A stretch of 64,000 nucleotides of DNA, from contig NZ_JADPJH010000022.1 in the NCBI RefSeq assembly GCF_023073315.1, positions 1-64,000 of the forward strand, written 5' to 3'. How positions within the stretch are numbered: position 1 is the first letter of the stretch; each line of letters begins with the position of its first letter. Made by a program: the position numbers and the translations under genes. This stretch comes from Bradyrhizobium sp. 1. GTDB taxonomy: Bacteria; Pseudomonadota; Alphaproteobacteria; Rhizobiales; Xanthobacteraceae. A model generated the notes under the pieces. It worked only from the letters and a program-made list of their open reading frames with translations. It had not been told where the DNA came from and did not search any database. Shown in pieces: positions 1-9,304 of this stretch.

Positions 1-287
1 ACACATACGCCATTTCCGAATTTCGGTAAAGTGGAATATTTTTGCGAGGAGGGATTGACAGAGCCGCGACACAGCAAAATCCCGTAATCCGGATGGAGCG
101 GAAGCGTATTCCGGGAAGGTGCCGACGCCGAGCGAGCGCTCCCGGATCACACTGCGCTCCATCCAGGCAACAAGGGAACAACTCAGCCCTTCATTCGTAC
201 AGCTGACGGCTCCGCCGTTCCCCGGACATAAAGTCGCGGCAATCGTCGGGCTTTTCGTCCACCCCCGCCCACGCTTCCGGAGTTCCC
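1..287. other. Left-edge non-coding stretch
   Basis: No supportable gene is seen here. A TTGACA hexamer sits at 55-60, but no good -10 follows at the right distance. The end of the stretch carries a GGAG about 7 bases before the ATG of the MFS gene. It probably holds that gene's promoter and leader, but nothing can be pinned down. Confidence 0.4.
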
Positions 288-1427
288 ATGCCTTCTGCCA
301 ATCGGCCGGCGACGCGCCTTGCGACGCGGCTTGCCTTTCTCGTTGCGGGCTTCGGCATCGCGTGCTGGGCGCCGCTGGTGCCGTTCGCGAAGACACGGCT
401 CGGCGTCGACGACGGCGTGCTCGGACTGCTGCTGCTCAGCCTCGGCATCGGCTCGGTCGTCGCAATGCTTCTGACCGGTGTGATGAGCGCGCGCTACGGC
501 AGCAGGCCGATCATCATCGCGGGCGGGCTCGGCCTGGCGGTGGTCTTGCCACTTCTGGCGGTCGCGAGCACACCGGCAACGCTGGCTGTCGCGCTGTTCG
601 CCTTCGGCGCCGCGCTCGGCTCCATCGACGTCGCCATGAACATCCATGCAGTGGAGGTGGAGCGCGATGCAGGGCGCCCGCTGATGTCGGGCTTCCACGC
701 GCTCTTCAGCATAGGCGGCTTCGCCGGATCGGCCTTGATGACCGCGCTGCTCGCGCTGCAACTCGGCGCGCTCGCCTGCACGCTGATCTGCTCCGCGCTG
801 ATGCTGATCGCGATGCTGCTGACCGCACCGCGCCTGCTTTCCTCGGTGCAGGTGCAGGACGGACCGCTGTTCGTGCTTCCGCACGGCTCCGTGCTGCTGC
901 TGGCGCTGCTCGGCGCGATCACCTTCCTTGTCGAAGGCGCCATGCTCGATTGGGGCGCGCTGCTCGTCATCGGCGCGGGCCTCGTCTCCGAGACGCAGGG
1001 CGGGATCGGCTATATCGTGTTCTCGATCGCGATGACGATCGGTCGGCTCGGCGGCGACGCCGTCGTTGCGCGCATCGGGGATCGCACGACCCTGGTCTGG
1101 GGAAGCATCATTGCGATCGCGGGTTTTGTGGTCCTGCTGACGGCTCCGGTTGCGGCGGTCGCCATCACCGGCTTCCTGCTCATCGGCCTCGGTGCGTCGA
1201 ACCTCGTGCCGGTGCTGTTCCGCCGCGCAGCCAGGCAAACCGTGATGCCTACGGGGCTTGCCGTCGCGGCGATCACCACCGCGGGCTATGCCGGCGTCCT
1301 GATCGGTCCCGCAGGGGTCGGCTTCGCCGCACGTCTTGGCGGATTGCCGATGGCGTTCTGGATGCTGGCCGCGCTGATGGGCCTCGTCACGCTGTCGGCG
1401 CGCATCGTCACGCACAAGGCCGCCTGA
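288..1427 (+). CDS. MFS transporter, YbjJ/MosC-like
   Basis: This 379-aa protein is almost entirely hydrophobic segments joined by short loops, the usual layout and length of a 12-segment major facilitator exporter. The loop after the second segment reads SARYGSRP, a form of the MFS loop 2-3 motif. The overall pattern fits the YbjJ/MosC branch, whose substrates are mostly unknown. The ATG is supported by GGAG about 7 bases upstream. It stands alone on this strand and converges with the Bug-type gene, with 6 bases between the stops. The substrate cannot be inferred from neighbours. Confidence 0.8.
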   Translation: MPSANRPATRLATRLAFLVAGFGIACWAPLVPFAKTRLGVDDGVLGLLLLSLGIGSVVAMLLTGVMSARYGSRPIIIAGGLGLAVVLPLLAVASTPATLAVALFAFGAALGSIDVAMNIHAVEVERDAGRPLMSGFHALFSIGGFAGSALMTALLALQLGALACTLICSALMLIAMLLTAPRLLSSVQVQDGPLFVLPHGSVLLLALLGAITFLVEGAMLDWGALLVIGAGLVSETQGGIGYIVFSIAMTIGRLGGDAVVARIGDRTTLVWGSIIAIAGFVVLLTAPVAAVAITGFLLIGLGASNLVPVLFRRAARQTVMPTGLAVAAITTAGYAGVLIGPAGVGFAARLGGLPMAFWMLAALMGLVTLSARIVTHKAA

Positions 1428-1433
1428 TCAGCC

Positions 1434-2423
1434 TCACAGATTGCTCAGCCCGATCGATTTGATCACGGGCGCCAGGCTTGCCGTCGTTGCGTCGATAATG
1501 CGCTGGAATTTATCGGGACTCGAATCGCTGTCCGGCTCGATACCCTGGGCACGATAGCTTGCCTGCAGGTCCGGATCGGCCATCGCGAGGCGCGTCGCCT
1601 GCGCGATCCGGTCGATGATCGCATCGTCGGTCTGTTTGGGCGCGAAGATGCCGAACCACCCCTCGTAGCGGAGATCGGGCAAGCCGGATTCGACCGCGGT
1701 CGGAATCTCCGGCGCGCCGCTCAGCCGCTTTTCGCTGGTGACCGCCAGCAGCCTGACCTTCCCGGCCTCGCCCAGTTGCTTCAACTGGTCGGACATCACG
1801 CCGATGACGAGCGAAATCTGGCCACCAGCGAGATCATTGGTCGCCTGCGAAATGCCCCGATACGGCACGTGAACCATGTCCAGCGCGCCGGCCTGCTGCT
1901 TGAAGGATTCGCCGACCAGATGATTTCCGGTGCCGATGCCGGGCGTCCCGTAAGACAGCTTTCCCGGATTGGTCTTCGCGTAGGCGATCAGTTCGCGCAA
2001 ATCCTTGGCAGGCACCGACGGATGGACCGCGAAAACCAGGGCCGTGCTGATCAGGCGGTAGATGGCGCGAAAATCGCCAACGGAATAACCGGGATTTTTC
2101 GAGGTCAGGGGAATGATGACCTGCGTGCTGCCGTTGCCGAGCAGCAGCGAGTAGCCGTCAGGCTCCTCGCGCGCGACCGTGGCAGCTCCGATCGCGCCGC
2201 CCGCACCGCCGATATATTCGACGAAGGTCGGTCCGAGCAGCGACGACATCTTGTCCACCCAGGGACGCCCGATCTGGTCGCCTGCTCCGCCGGCTCCGTA
2301 CGGAAGCACCAGGCGAATGGGACGGGACGGATAGTCTGCGGCTTGTCCGCTGCGCGGCACGGCCGCCAGCGCCGCTGCGCCCGATAGGGCATGGACAAAT
2401 CGTCGCCGCGAGAAGGAAGGCAT
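1434..2423 (-). CDS. Bug-family (TctC-like) periplasmic binding protein
   Basis: The 329-aa product starts with SFSRRRF and a hydrophobic stretch ending near SGQAADYPSRP, a twin-arginine-like export signal followed by the YPSRPI start typical of mature Bug proteins. Family hallmarks follow: a glycine-rich GAGGAGD segment, the HVPYRG motif and a C-terminal region that fits the TTT-system binding-protein fold. Bug proteins bind carboxylates in the periplasm for tripartite tricarboxylate transporters or for sensing. No TctA/TctB membrane genes are nearby, so this is an orphan binder, as is common in Burkholderiales and Bradyrhizobium. I chose the internal ATG at 2423 because longer versions place a non-signal tail before the RRRF motif. 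The ligand is unknown. Confidence 0.85.
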   Translation of the reverse strand: MPSFSRRRFVHALSGAAALAAVPRSGQAADYPSRPIRLVLPYGAGGAGDQIGRPWVDKMSSLLGPTFVEYIGGAGGAIGAATVAREEPDGYSLLLGNGSTQVIIPLTSKNPGYSVGDFRAIYRLISTALVFAVHPSVPAKDLRELIAYAKTNPGKLSYGTPGIGTGNHLVGESFKQQAGALDMVHVPYRGISQATNDLAGGQISLVIGVMSDQLKQLGEAGKVRLLAVTSEKRLSGAPEIPTAVESGLPDLRYEGWFGIFAPKQTDDAIIDRIAQATRLAMADPDLQASYRAQGIEPDSDSSPDKFQRIIDATTASLAPVIKSIGLSNL

Positions 2424-2719
2424 GTCACAATTCCGGAAGTCACTAGTCATTGTCGAGGTGGGACCGGCTCCCGGATCGTCCGATCGCAGCAATTCGCGAC
2501 CGCCGTCAATGCTCCGTCCGGGTAAGAGCCCAGGCACCACCGCTACGACAGGCACCTAAGCCGTTCCTTTTCCAACGTTATTTCAACGAACCAATCGACC
2601 CAAGCTGTCTACGCAGGGCTGCCAGACCTGCCCACTCCTTTCGGCCAGTTTACTGTACGCCTCGTTCTGATAGACCAGAAAGTAATACTTTTTGACTCCC
2701 GTCGAGGGGGCAACGGCGC
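2424..2719. other. Intergenic region between divergent bug and STAND regulator genes
   Basis: This 296-base stretch separates two divergent genes. The right part carries the promoter-like element described at 2644-2677. An inverted repeat TTCTG-N6-CAGAA (2667-2682) overlaps the end of that element. I see no small gene. Confidence 0.5.
2644..2677 (+). promoter_or_regulatory. Promoter-like element shared with the second STAND regulator
   Basis: The pattern is CCAGTTTACTG, four variable bases, CCTCGTTCTG, one variable base, TAGAC. It recurs at 15718-15751 with 28 of 34 positions identical. The gap to the GTG start is 42 bases here and 40 there. GTTTAC and TAGACC are 17 bases apart and could be -35 and -10 hexamers, though an activator site is equally possible. 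Confidence 0.6.
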
Positions 2720-5584
2720 GTGCCAGCTCAAAATAACGAAGACTTGGCCGTTTCATTTGGGCCATTTCGACTGTTTCCAAAGTCCCGGCTCTTGGAGAAG
2801 GACGGAGCGCCGCTTCATGTCGGCGGCCGTGCGCTCGATATTCTCATCTTCCTGGCCGAGCGTCCTGGGGAAGTCGTCGACAAGCGAGAGCTGGTCAAGC
2901 GCATCTGGGCCGACGTCAATGTCGACGAGGGCAGTCTCCGCTTCCACGTCGCGGCGCTGCGCAAGGCACTCGGCGATACCGGCAAGTCGGCCCGTTATGT
3001 CGTCAACGTCCCCGGCCGCGGCTATTGCTTCGTCGCCTCGCTGGCCCACGTGGCCTCGTCGGTCGCGCAGCCCGCGCCTGTTACCGTCGATATCGCGCCG
3101 CTTCGCTCCCTCCCCATTCAGCTCGCGAAGATGGTCGGACGCGACGAGGTCATCGAAAAGATCTCGAACGGACTGTCGCTCCATCGCTTCATGACCGTGG
3201 TCGGCCCGGGCGGCATCGGCAAAACCGCGGTCGCCGTTACCGTCGGGCATCGCCGCTCGGCGGATTTCGGCGGGCGCGCCTTCTTTGTCGATTTCGGTCC
3301 GCTCCGGGATTCCAGCCATATCGCAACGACCATCGCCTCGGCGCTGGGACTGACCATCAGCGCGGAGGATCCGACGCCGGCGCTGCTGACGTTCCTGAAG
3401 GCCGGCCCCACTTTGCTGATCTTCGACAGTTGCGAGCATGTGCTGGATGCGTTGGCCCCGCTGGTCGAGCGCTTCGTTAGCGAAGCGCCGCTGCTTCGCG
3501 TTCTCGCGACCAGCCGCGAATCGTTCCGGAGCGAAGGCGAGCGCATCTTCCGGCTCTTCCCGCTGGATTGTCCGCCGGAGCGCGAGGATTTGAGCGTCAC
3601 GGACGTGCTCACCTACCCCGCGGCCCAGCTCTTCGTCGAGCGTATCGCGCAGAGCTCGGGTCCGTTCCAGCTCAGCGCGGAGGAGGCCCCGCTGGTCGCG
3701 AGCATCTGCCGGCGGCTCGACGGCATCGCGCTCGCGATCGAGCTCGCGGCGGGCCGCGTCAATGCCTACGGAATCGCAGGCACGGCCTCCCTGCTCGACA
3801 GCCGCTTTTCGCTGCAATGGCGCGGACGGCGCACCGCCGTGCCGCGGCACCAGACGCTCGCCGCAGCCCTCGACTGGAGCTACGATCTCCTGCCTCCGGC
3901 CGAGAGTGCCACCTTGCGGCGGTTGTCCGTCTTTGCCGGCCCGTTCGCGCCGGAGGCCGCTGCCACGGTTGCCGCAGGCGACGGCCTGAGCGTTTCGGAA
4001 ACCCTCGAGGCGATCGACAGCCTGGTCACCAAATCGCTGATCTCGCCGTCGGGCTCGCGGACGCTGCGCTATCGGCTGCTCGACACCACGCGCACCTACG
4101 CGCATGGCAAACTCAACGAGCTCGGTGAAACCAGGCAGGTCGCGCGACGCCATGCCGAACATTTCCGTGATTTCTTCGCGCGCGCCGAGGCCGACACATC
4201 GACACCACTGCCGGAATGGCTCGGCATCTACGGCGCGGAGCTGGACAATGTGCGCACGGCGCTGGACTGGGCCTTCGCGCCGGACGGGGACACCACGCTG
4301 GGAATTGCGCTGACGGCGGCCGCGGTCACGCTGTGGGTGCGTCTTTCGCTGTTCGCCGAATGCCGCGAGCGCGCCCGAACGGCCCTCGCGGCGCTCGGAG
4401 ACACCGGCGACGACCGCATCCGCATGCAGTTGCTGTCGGCGCTCGGCTGGTCGCTGATGTATGGCGAGGGCCGCGCGCGCGAGGCGCGCCCGATCCTCGA
4501 GACCACGCTCGAACTCGCCGACAGGCTCGACGACAAGGATTTCCGCCTGCGCGCGCTGTGGGGCCTGTGCATCGACCAGTTCAACAATGGACAGTTCGGC
4601 AAGGCACGCGCGCTGGCCGATCGTTTTGCGAACGCGGCGGCGAACTCGCCCGACAGGACCGATCCCATGCTGGCCGACCGGCTGATGGCCGTCGCGCTGC
4701 ATTATCTCGGCGACCAGAACGATGCGCGGCTGCGGATCGACCGGGTGAACGCTTCGCTGCATGTGCTGGCGGAGAAGCCAAAAATCTTCCCGCTCGACCT
4801 GAGAATATCCACGCAATATTTCCGGGCCCGCATCCTGTGGCTACAGGGTCTCGCCGACCAAGCCCAGGCGCTCGCGGCCAGAAACATCGAGGAAGGCCGA
4901 GCCAACGGCCACGCGTTGACCTTCTGCAGCGTGCTGGGACAGGCCGCCTGCCCAATCGCATTCTGGTCTGGCGATTTCGACGCCGCCGATCGCCACGGCA
5001 CCGAGCTGCTGGAACACACCGAGCGCCACGCCATCCGGCTGTGGGGCCTATGGGCGCGGGCATTCAACGCGGCAGTCATGGTCAAGCGCGGCGACGTCGC
5101 CTCCGGCCTGCCGCTTCTCCGCGAAGAGCTCAATCGCGCCGGCGATGCGCGCTTCCTGCCGCGTTTTCTCCCGCTGCTCGGCGAGCTCGCCGCATGTTCC
5201 GGCGAGGCTGATCAGGTCGACCGCGGCCTCGACGTGATCGAGGACGTCCTGACCCGCTGCAACGACCGGCAGGAGCTGTGGTATCTGCCGGAATTGATCC
5301 GCATCAAGGGCGAGCTGATGCTCCGGAGCACGCGGCATGCAGGCGATGCCGAAGCGCGCTTTCGCGAGGCCATGGACATCGCCGCCCAGCAAGGCGCCCG
5401 CTTCTGGGAGCTGCGCTGCGCGACCAGTCTCGCGCGGTCTATCATCGGTGTGGGCCGGAGCGCGGACGCTCTGGCCATTCTCGATCACGCGTGCGGGTCG
5501 TTCACCGAAGGCGCAGACATCGCCGACATGCGCATCGCGCGCAATCTGATCGCGCAGTTGCGGCCTGACCGTACGTCAGCATAA
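2720..5584 (+). CDS. Winged-helix STAND ATPase transcription regulator (paralog 1)
   Basis: This 954-aa protein has three parts. Residues about 12-106 are an OmpR-type winged helix (Trans_reg_C) with no receiver domain, ending in the wing motif NVPGRGYCFVA. Residues about 135-400 form a STAND/NB-ARC-like ATPase: P-loop GPGGIGKT at 162-169, Walker B LLIFDSCEH near 232-240, sensor-like LATSRE near 262-267, then the GIALAIELAAGR motif. The rest is a long helical, TPR-like region that probably senses a ligand or partner. Proteins of this plan (AfsR- and MalT-like logic) switch between ADP- and ATP-bound states to control DNA binding. The start is GTG. It shares close similarity with 15792-18650 and more distant similarity with 20455-23331. 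It converges with an aldo/keto reductase gene. The effector is unknown. Confidence 0.85.
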   Translation: MPAQNNEDLAVSFGPFRLFPKSRLLEKDGAPLHVGGRALDILIFLAERPGEVVDKRELVKRIWADVNVDEGSLRFHVAALRKALGDTGKSARYVVNVPGRGYCFVASLAHVASSVAQPAPVTVDIAPLRSLPIQLAKMVGRDEVIEKISNGLSLHRFMTVVGPGGIGKTAVAVTVGHRRSADFGGRAFFVDFGPLRDSSHIATTIASALGLTISAEDPTPALLTFLKAGPTLLIFDSCEHVLDALAPLVERFVSEAPLLRVLATSRESFRSEGERIFRLFPLDCPPEREDLSVTDVLTYPAAQLFVERIAQSSGPFQLSAEEAPLVASICRRLDGIALAIELAAGRVNAYGIAGTASLLDSRFSLQWRGRRTAVPRHQTLAAALDWSYDLLPPAESATLRRLSVFAGPFAPEAAATVAAGDGLSVSETLEAIDSLVTKSLISPSGSRTLRYRLLDTTRTYAHGKLNELGETRQVARRHAEHFRDFFARAEADTSTPLPEWLGIYGAELDNVRTALDWAFAPDGDTTLGIALTAAAVTLWVRLSLFAECRERARTALAALGDTGDDRIRMQLLSALGWSLMYGEGRAREARPILETTLELADRLDDKDFRLRALWGLCIDQFNNGQFGKARALADRFANAAANSPDRTDPMLADRLMAVALHYLGDQNDARLRIDRVNASLHVLAEKPKIFPLDLRISTQYFRARILWLQGLADQAQALAARNIEEGRANGHALTFCSVLGQAACPIAFWSGDFDAADRHGTELLEHTERHAIRLWGLWARAFNAAVMVKRGDVASGLPLLREELNRAGDARFLPRFLPLLGELAACSGEADQVDRGLDVIEDVLTRCNDRQELWYLPELIRIKGELMLRSTRHAGDAEARFREAMDIAAQQGARFWELRCATSLARSIIGVGRSADALAILDHACGSFTEGADIADMRIARNLIAQLRPDRTSA

Positions 5585-5599
5585 TCATGTCAGCACAAA

Positions 5600-6538
5600 T
5601 CAGCCGACCCGGGGAATAAATCCGGGTACGCCGGTCTTCACCACCGTATTGAACCGGACGCTCGTCGTGATCTTCTCCCGCATCTCCCGCATGGCCTCCT
5701 CGGGCAGGGCCGAGATGTCGAAATTCTCCTGGATGCGTCGAGGATTGGTCGATGTCGTCAGGAAGGCCGTGCCGCGCTGGACCGCCCAGGCCAGGGCAAT
5801 TTGAGCTGGTGTCTTGTGCAGGCGCTGCGCGATGGCGGTGATCACCGGGTCGGCCAGGAGGTTCGGCTCCATGGCGTGTCCCAACGCTGCAAACGCCTGC
5901 AAGACAATTCCATGCTCTCGACAGAAATCGAGCAGGTCCCATTCGGGAAGATACGGATGCGATTCGACCTGCACCATGGCAGGCCTGATCCGCGCAACCG
6001 CAACGATCTCCCGCAGCTTCTCCAAGGTGATGTCCGACAGGCCGATCGACTTGCAGTGCCCCTCGTCGACGAGGCGCTCCATCGCCTGCCATGTCTCCAC
6101 CAACGTAACTCCTGAATCATAGATCACCTGACCGCGCTCGTCCCTGGGGTCCTGCTCGTCGCCGGGTCGAAATGCAAAGGGCGTATGGATGATGTAGCAG
6201 TCGATATCGTCGAGTTGCAGCCGCCGGCGACTGGCGTCGAAGGCAGGCTTGACCCGCTCCGGCCGATGATTGGTGTTCCACAGCTTCGTCGTCGCGAAAA
6301 GGTCCTGGCGCCGAAGCGTCCCCGCCTTGAACGCCTCTTGCAGAGCATCACCGACCGCCGCTTCGTTGCGGTAACGCTCCGCGCAATCGAGATGTCGAAA
6401 TCCCGCCTCCAATGCAGCCTTGGTTGCCTGCTTGGTCACGAGTGGATCCGGAATAAGTGTCCCAAACCCCACGGCGGGGATCGTCCCGGACGCATGAGTG
6501 GAGATCCTCGTATCACGAAGCGCATCGGACGTAGACAT
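5600..6538 (-). CDS. Aldo/keto reductase
   Basis: This 312-aa NAD(P)H-dependent carbonyl reductase shows the full catalytic tetrad of the family: Asp51 and Tyr56 in LDCAERY, Lys85 in TTKLW and His118 in IIHTP. It would reduce aldehydes or ketones in the cytoplasm. There are two possible ATGs. The one at 6538 has AGGAG 7-8 bases upstream, whereas for the ATG at 6544 that AGGAG is only one base away, so 6538 is preferred. It converges with the STAND regulator gene (15-bp gap) and lies downstream of the EmrAB pump genes on the same strand, about 95 bp away. A role in aldehyde detoxification would fit the surroundings but is inferred. Confidence 0.88.
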   Translation of the reverse strand: MSTSDALRDTRISTHASGTIPAVGFGTLIPDPLVTKQATKAALEAGFRHLDCAERYRNEAAVGDALQEAFKAGTLRRQDLFATTKLWNTNHRPERVKPAFDASRRRLQLDDIDCYIIHTPFAFRPGDEQDPRDERGQVIYDSGVTLVETWQAMERLVDEGHCKSIGLSDITLEKLREIVAVARIRPAMVQVESHPYLPEWDLLDFCREHGIVLQAFAALGHAMEPNLLADPVITAIAQRLHKTPAQIALAWAVQRGTAFLTTSTNPRRIQENFDISALPEEAMREMREKITTSVRFNTVVKTGVPGFIPRVG

Positions 6539-6565
6539 GCTCATACTCCTTTGTTTGTCCTCGGC

Positions 6566-6583
6566 TCCCGCACAAATGCGGGA
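6566..6583. other. Short perfect hairpin
   Basis: TCCCGCA and TGCGGGA form a 7-bp stem around a CAAA loop between the end of the EmrB-like gene and the start of the reductase gene. No T-run follows on either strand, so it is a weak terminator at best. It could also be a leader structure of the reductase mRNA. Confidence 0.35.
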
Positions 6584-6632
6584 CGAAGGGGTCGAAATTG
6601 ATGGGGCGACGGCATTTCAAGAATTCAACACG

Positions 6633-8129
6633 TCAACCGGCAGGCCGCGGCTTGCGGAGAAAAAACACGAGCGGGATCACGACGAGCATGGCGAACATCA
6701 ATATCTCGAACTGGTCGATGACCGCGACGGTGGCCGCCTGGCGCGTGACCATCCCGTTGAGGGCGGCAAGGCCCGGCTTCCCGATCGGGCCTGCGACGTG
6801 CGCGGCCACGCGGTACGGCGTGAGGTTCTTGACGAGAGCGAGGTGCACGGCCTGAGTGTTGGCATAAAAGAACAGTTGGACCACCGCGATGCCGATGGTG
6901 CTGCCATAGAGACGCGACAGGTTGATCAGCGCACTGCCTTCCGGGCGGAGCTTCGGATCGAGCGTGCCGAACGCAACCCTGGCAAGCGCCGGCAACAACA
7001 TGCCGAGACCAGCCCCCTGGAGCAGGCCAGCCTCCACCACCGGCCGCCAATCCATCGCCGGTGAATAGCCGAGCATCAGCCAATTGGCATAGACCACCAG
7101 CGCCATTCCACCCATCAGGAACGGCCGATAGTCGACCTGCGACGGGACCAGGCTCGTCAGCACCAACGCTCCCACCAGCGCCAAGCCGCGCGGAATGGTC
7201 ATGTAGCCGGTGGTGTCGACCGGATAGTTGAGCAACTCCTCCAGCATCGGCGACGTCAACGCCAACGTCGGCAGCAGGACGAAGCCGAGCGCGAAGGAGA
7301 TGACGGTCGAGAGGACGAGATTGCGATCCCTGAACAGCGCCGTGCGAAGAAAGTGCTCCTTCTTCGTCAGAACGTGGACGATGAACAGATAGAAGCCCAG
7401 GACCGAGGCGATCGCTTCGACCCAGATCTCCGTCGAAGCGAACCATTCGAGACGCTCGCCGCGATCAAGCAGCATCTGCAGTCCGATCATGCCGACCGAG
7501 AAGGCCGTCAGGCCGAAGAAGTCGAAGGACTTGCTTCGTTCCGCCCGCTTCTCGCTCAACAGTGCGGCCATCGCCAGGAAGATGAATGCCGTCATCGGCA
7601 GGCTGACATGGAAGATCGACGGCCAGCCGTAATATTCGCTGAGCCAGCCGCCGATAGCGGGGCCAGTGCTGATGCCGAGCAGGGAACACACGGTCCACGC
7701 CAGGCTCATGCGCGCATGCCGCGCCGGCGGCGTCACCTCGAGCAGGATCGCCAGCGAGAGCGGCGCGAGCGGTCCGCTCGCCGCGCCCTGGAGAATCCTG
7801 GCCAGCACAAACTGGATCGATGTCGTCGCCAGCGTGTCGAACACGAGACCGAGCGCGAAGATGGCGAGGGCCGCCTGATAGACAACCTTCCGGCCATAGC
7901 GTCCCGCGAGCCATTGCGTGACCGACATCGTCACGGCGCTTGCCGCGATATAGGATGAGAACACCCAGCCGACCTCGTCATTGGCCATCGAGAGCGTCGC
8001 CTGGATGTGCGGCAGTGCGGCGTTCGGCACGGAGATGTTTATAGCTTGCATATAGGTCGCCAGCAGCGCCGCCACGGAGATCGCGTGGTGACCGCGGGCC
8101 GCAGCGGTCGATGGGAGGGGCGTACTCAT
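6633..8129 (-). CDS. emrB: DHA2-family MFS drug exporter, EmrB-like
   Basis: This 498-aa membrane protein has many hydrophobic segments, a length typical of 14-segment DHA2 exporters. Its N-terminus contains the EmrB-type NISVPNAALPHI and DEVGWVFSSY segments, followed by the conserved loop WLAGRYGRK. It should work with the adjacent EmrA-like fusion protein to expel hydrophobic compounds across the envelope. The start ATG overlaps the stop of the EmrA-like gene in an ATGA (8126-8129), so the two are cotranslated. A divergent TetR gene and a palindromic site at 9293-9304 point to induction by the exported substrate. The symbol is by family; the substrate is unknown. Confidence 0.88.
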   Translation of the reverse strand: MSTPLPSTAAARGHHAISVAALLATYMQAINISVPNAALPHIQATLSMANDEVGWVFSSYIAASAVTMSVTQWLAGRYGRKVVYQAALAIFALGLVFDTLATTSIQFVLARILQGAASGPLAPLSLAILLEVTPPARHARMSLAWTVCSLLGISTGPAIGGWLSEYYGWPSIFHVSLPMTAFIFLAMAALLSEKRAERSKSFDFFGLTAFSVGMIGLQMLLDRGERLEWFASTEIWVEAIASVLGFYLFIVHVLTKKEHFLRTALFRDRNLVLSTVISFALGFVLLPTLALTSPMLEELLNYPVDTTGYMTIPRGLALVGALVLTSLVPSQVDYRPFLMGGMALVVYANWLMLGYSPAMDWRPVVEAGLLQGAGLGMLLPALARVAFGTLDPKLRPEGSALINLSRLYGSTIGIAVVQLFFYANTQAVHLALVKNLTPYRVAAHVAGPIGKPGLAALNGMVTRQAATVAVIDQFEILMFAMLVVIPLVFFLRKPRPAG

Positions 8130-9268
8130 TTTCCCTCCGTCGCGAGCGCGGGTTGGAGCAAATGCAGCCAGCCGCGGCGATGGCCGGTGTCGACGCGCGC
8201 CGTCACACTGATGCCGGAGAATAGCGGCCGGGTCGGATCGCGATCGTCGAGCTCGAGGCGCACCGGCAGCCGCTGCACGACCTTGACCCAGTTTCCGGTC
8301 GCATTCTCCGGCGGCAGCAGCGAAAAGTCCGCCCCGGTGCCGGGACTCATGCTGACGATATGCGCCTTGAACTTGCGATCCGGATAGGCGTCGACGTCGA
8401 TCGTCGCCTGCTGGCCCGGCTGCATATGGGTCAGGCCGGTCTCGCGAAAATTCGCCTCGATCCAGACGTCCCGGCTCGACATCAACGAGAACGTCGCCGT
8501 CCCCGCATTGACGAAGCCGCCGATCTGCAAATCGTCGACCTTGGTCACGATACCGTCGTCGGGCGCCCTCACCGTGGCATAGGAGAGATCGAGCCGTGCA
8601 CGGTCGAGCTGCGCCCTCGCCGCACGGACCGTCGGATGGCGATCGACGTCGAGATCGGGATCGCCGTTGAGGGCAATGACCGTGTTGGCGATCTGCTGCT
8701 CGATCGACGCCGCGCGATGGCGGGCGACCTTCATATCCGTCTCGGCCCGCTCATAGACTGCGCGCGGCGTGAAGTCGGAGGCGACCAGCATCTTCTTGCG
8801 GTCAAACTCGCGCTCGTCGAACGAGGCCGAGTCCTTCGCCGATTGCAGTTCCGCCTGCTGCTGGCGATGGGTCGCCTTGAGGGACTCGATCTGGAGCCGC
8901 GCGCTCCCGAGCCGCGCCTCGGCCTGATCGACCGCGATCTGGTACGGCTCCGGGTCGATTCGAAACAGCACCTGGCCCTGCCGCACGCGCTCGTTGTCGC
9001 GCACGGCGATCTCGATCGCCTGGCCGGACACCCGCGCGTTGATGGTCACTTTCGCGGCACGCACGAACGCGTCGTCGGTCGAGACATATTGTTCCTGCGC
9101 CAGATACATGAAGGCGCCGACCAAGGCAGCAGCGGCCGGCACCGCGAGCATCAGGGGCCGGCGCAGCCGCCTCGCAAAATCGGCTCCGAACAGCGGCGCA
9201 GCAGCCTCGCTCCCGCGAAAGCTGCGATCGCCCAACCAGCCGGCGATTGGCGCAAGGTTCAAACCCAT
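8126..9268 (-). CDS. emrA: EmrA/HlyD-family membrane fusion protein
   Basis: The 380-aa protein has one N-terminal membrane anchor (about residues 37-57), then QYVSTDDAFV and the lipoyl-like half VRQGQVLFRIDPEPY. A long alpha-helical hairpin and a second lipoyl half (VRAPDDGIVTKV) follow. This is the standard EmrA plan. It spans the periplasm between the EmrB-like pump and an outer-membrane channel, which is not encoded nearby. It is the first gene of a two-gene operon. The region upstream holds the TetR-type palindrome 25 bases before its start. Confidence 0.88.
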   Translation of the reverse strand: MGLNLAPIAGWLGDRSFRGSEAAAPLFGADFARRLRRPLMLAVPAAAALVGAFMYLAQEQYVSTDDAFVRAAKVTINARVSGQAIEIAVRDNERVRQGQVLFRIDPEPYQIAVDQAEARLGSARLQIESLKATHRQQQAELQSAKDSASFDEREFDRKKMLVASDFTPRAVYERAETDMKVARHRAASIEQQIANTVIALNGDPDLDVDRHPTVRAARAQLDRARLDLSYATVRAPDDGIVTKVDDLQIGGFVNAGTATFSLMSSRDVWIEANFRETGLTHMQPGQQATIDVDAYPDRKFKAHIVSMSPGTGADFSLLPPENATGNWVKVVQRLPVRLELDDRDPTRPLFSGISVTARVDTGHRRGWLHLLQPALATEGK

Positions 9269-9292
9269 CGTCCTCGTCCTTATCTCATTTAC

Positions 9293-9304
9293 TAACGTTC
9301 GTTA
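9293..9304. promoter_or_regulatory. Palindromic operator, probably for the adjacent TetR regulator
   Basis: TAACG-TT-CGTTA is a perfect inverted repeat around two central bases. It lies between the divergent emrAB-like operon and the tetR-like gene, 25 bases from the emrA start. Placement and symmetry are typical for a TetR dimer. Binding by the neighbour is inferred. Confidence 0.6.

Noticed and set aside
55..60. TTGACA as a -35 box
   Set aside because: No convincing -10 hexamer at 16-18 bases; could be chance.
183..1415. Long minus-strand frame opposite the MFS gene
   Set aside because: It is rich in Arg, Asp, His and Gln with no domain, the usual look of an antisense shadow in GC-rich DNA; the plus-strand frame has a clear membrane-protein pattern and a ribosome site.
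2753..4816. 687-codon minus-strand frame opposite STAND regulator 1
   Set aside because: Composition is Arg/Gln/Glu-rich with no motifs, and it lies wholly opposite a gene with P-loop and winged helix.
9292..9296. CTAAC inside the TetR palindrome
   Set aside because: No phased second repeat; the inverted symmetry explains it better.
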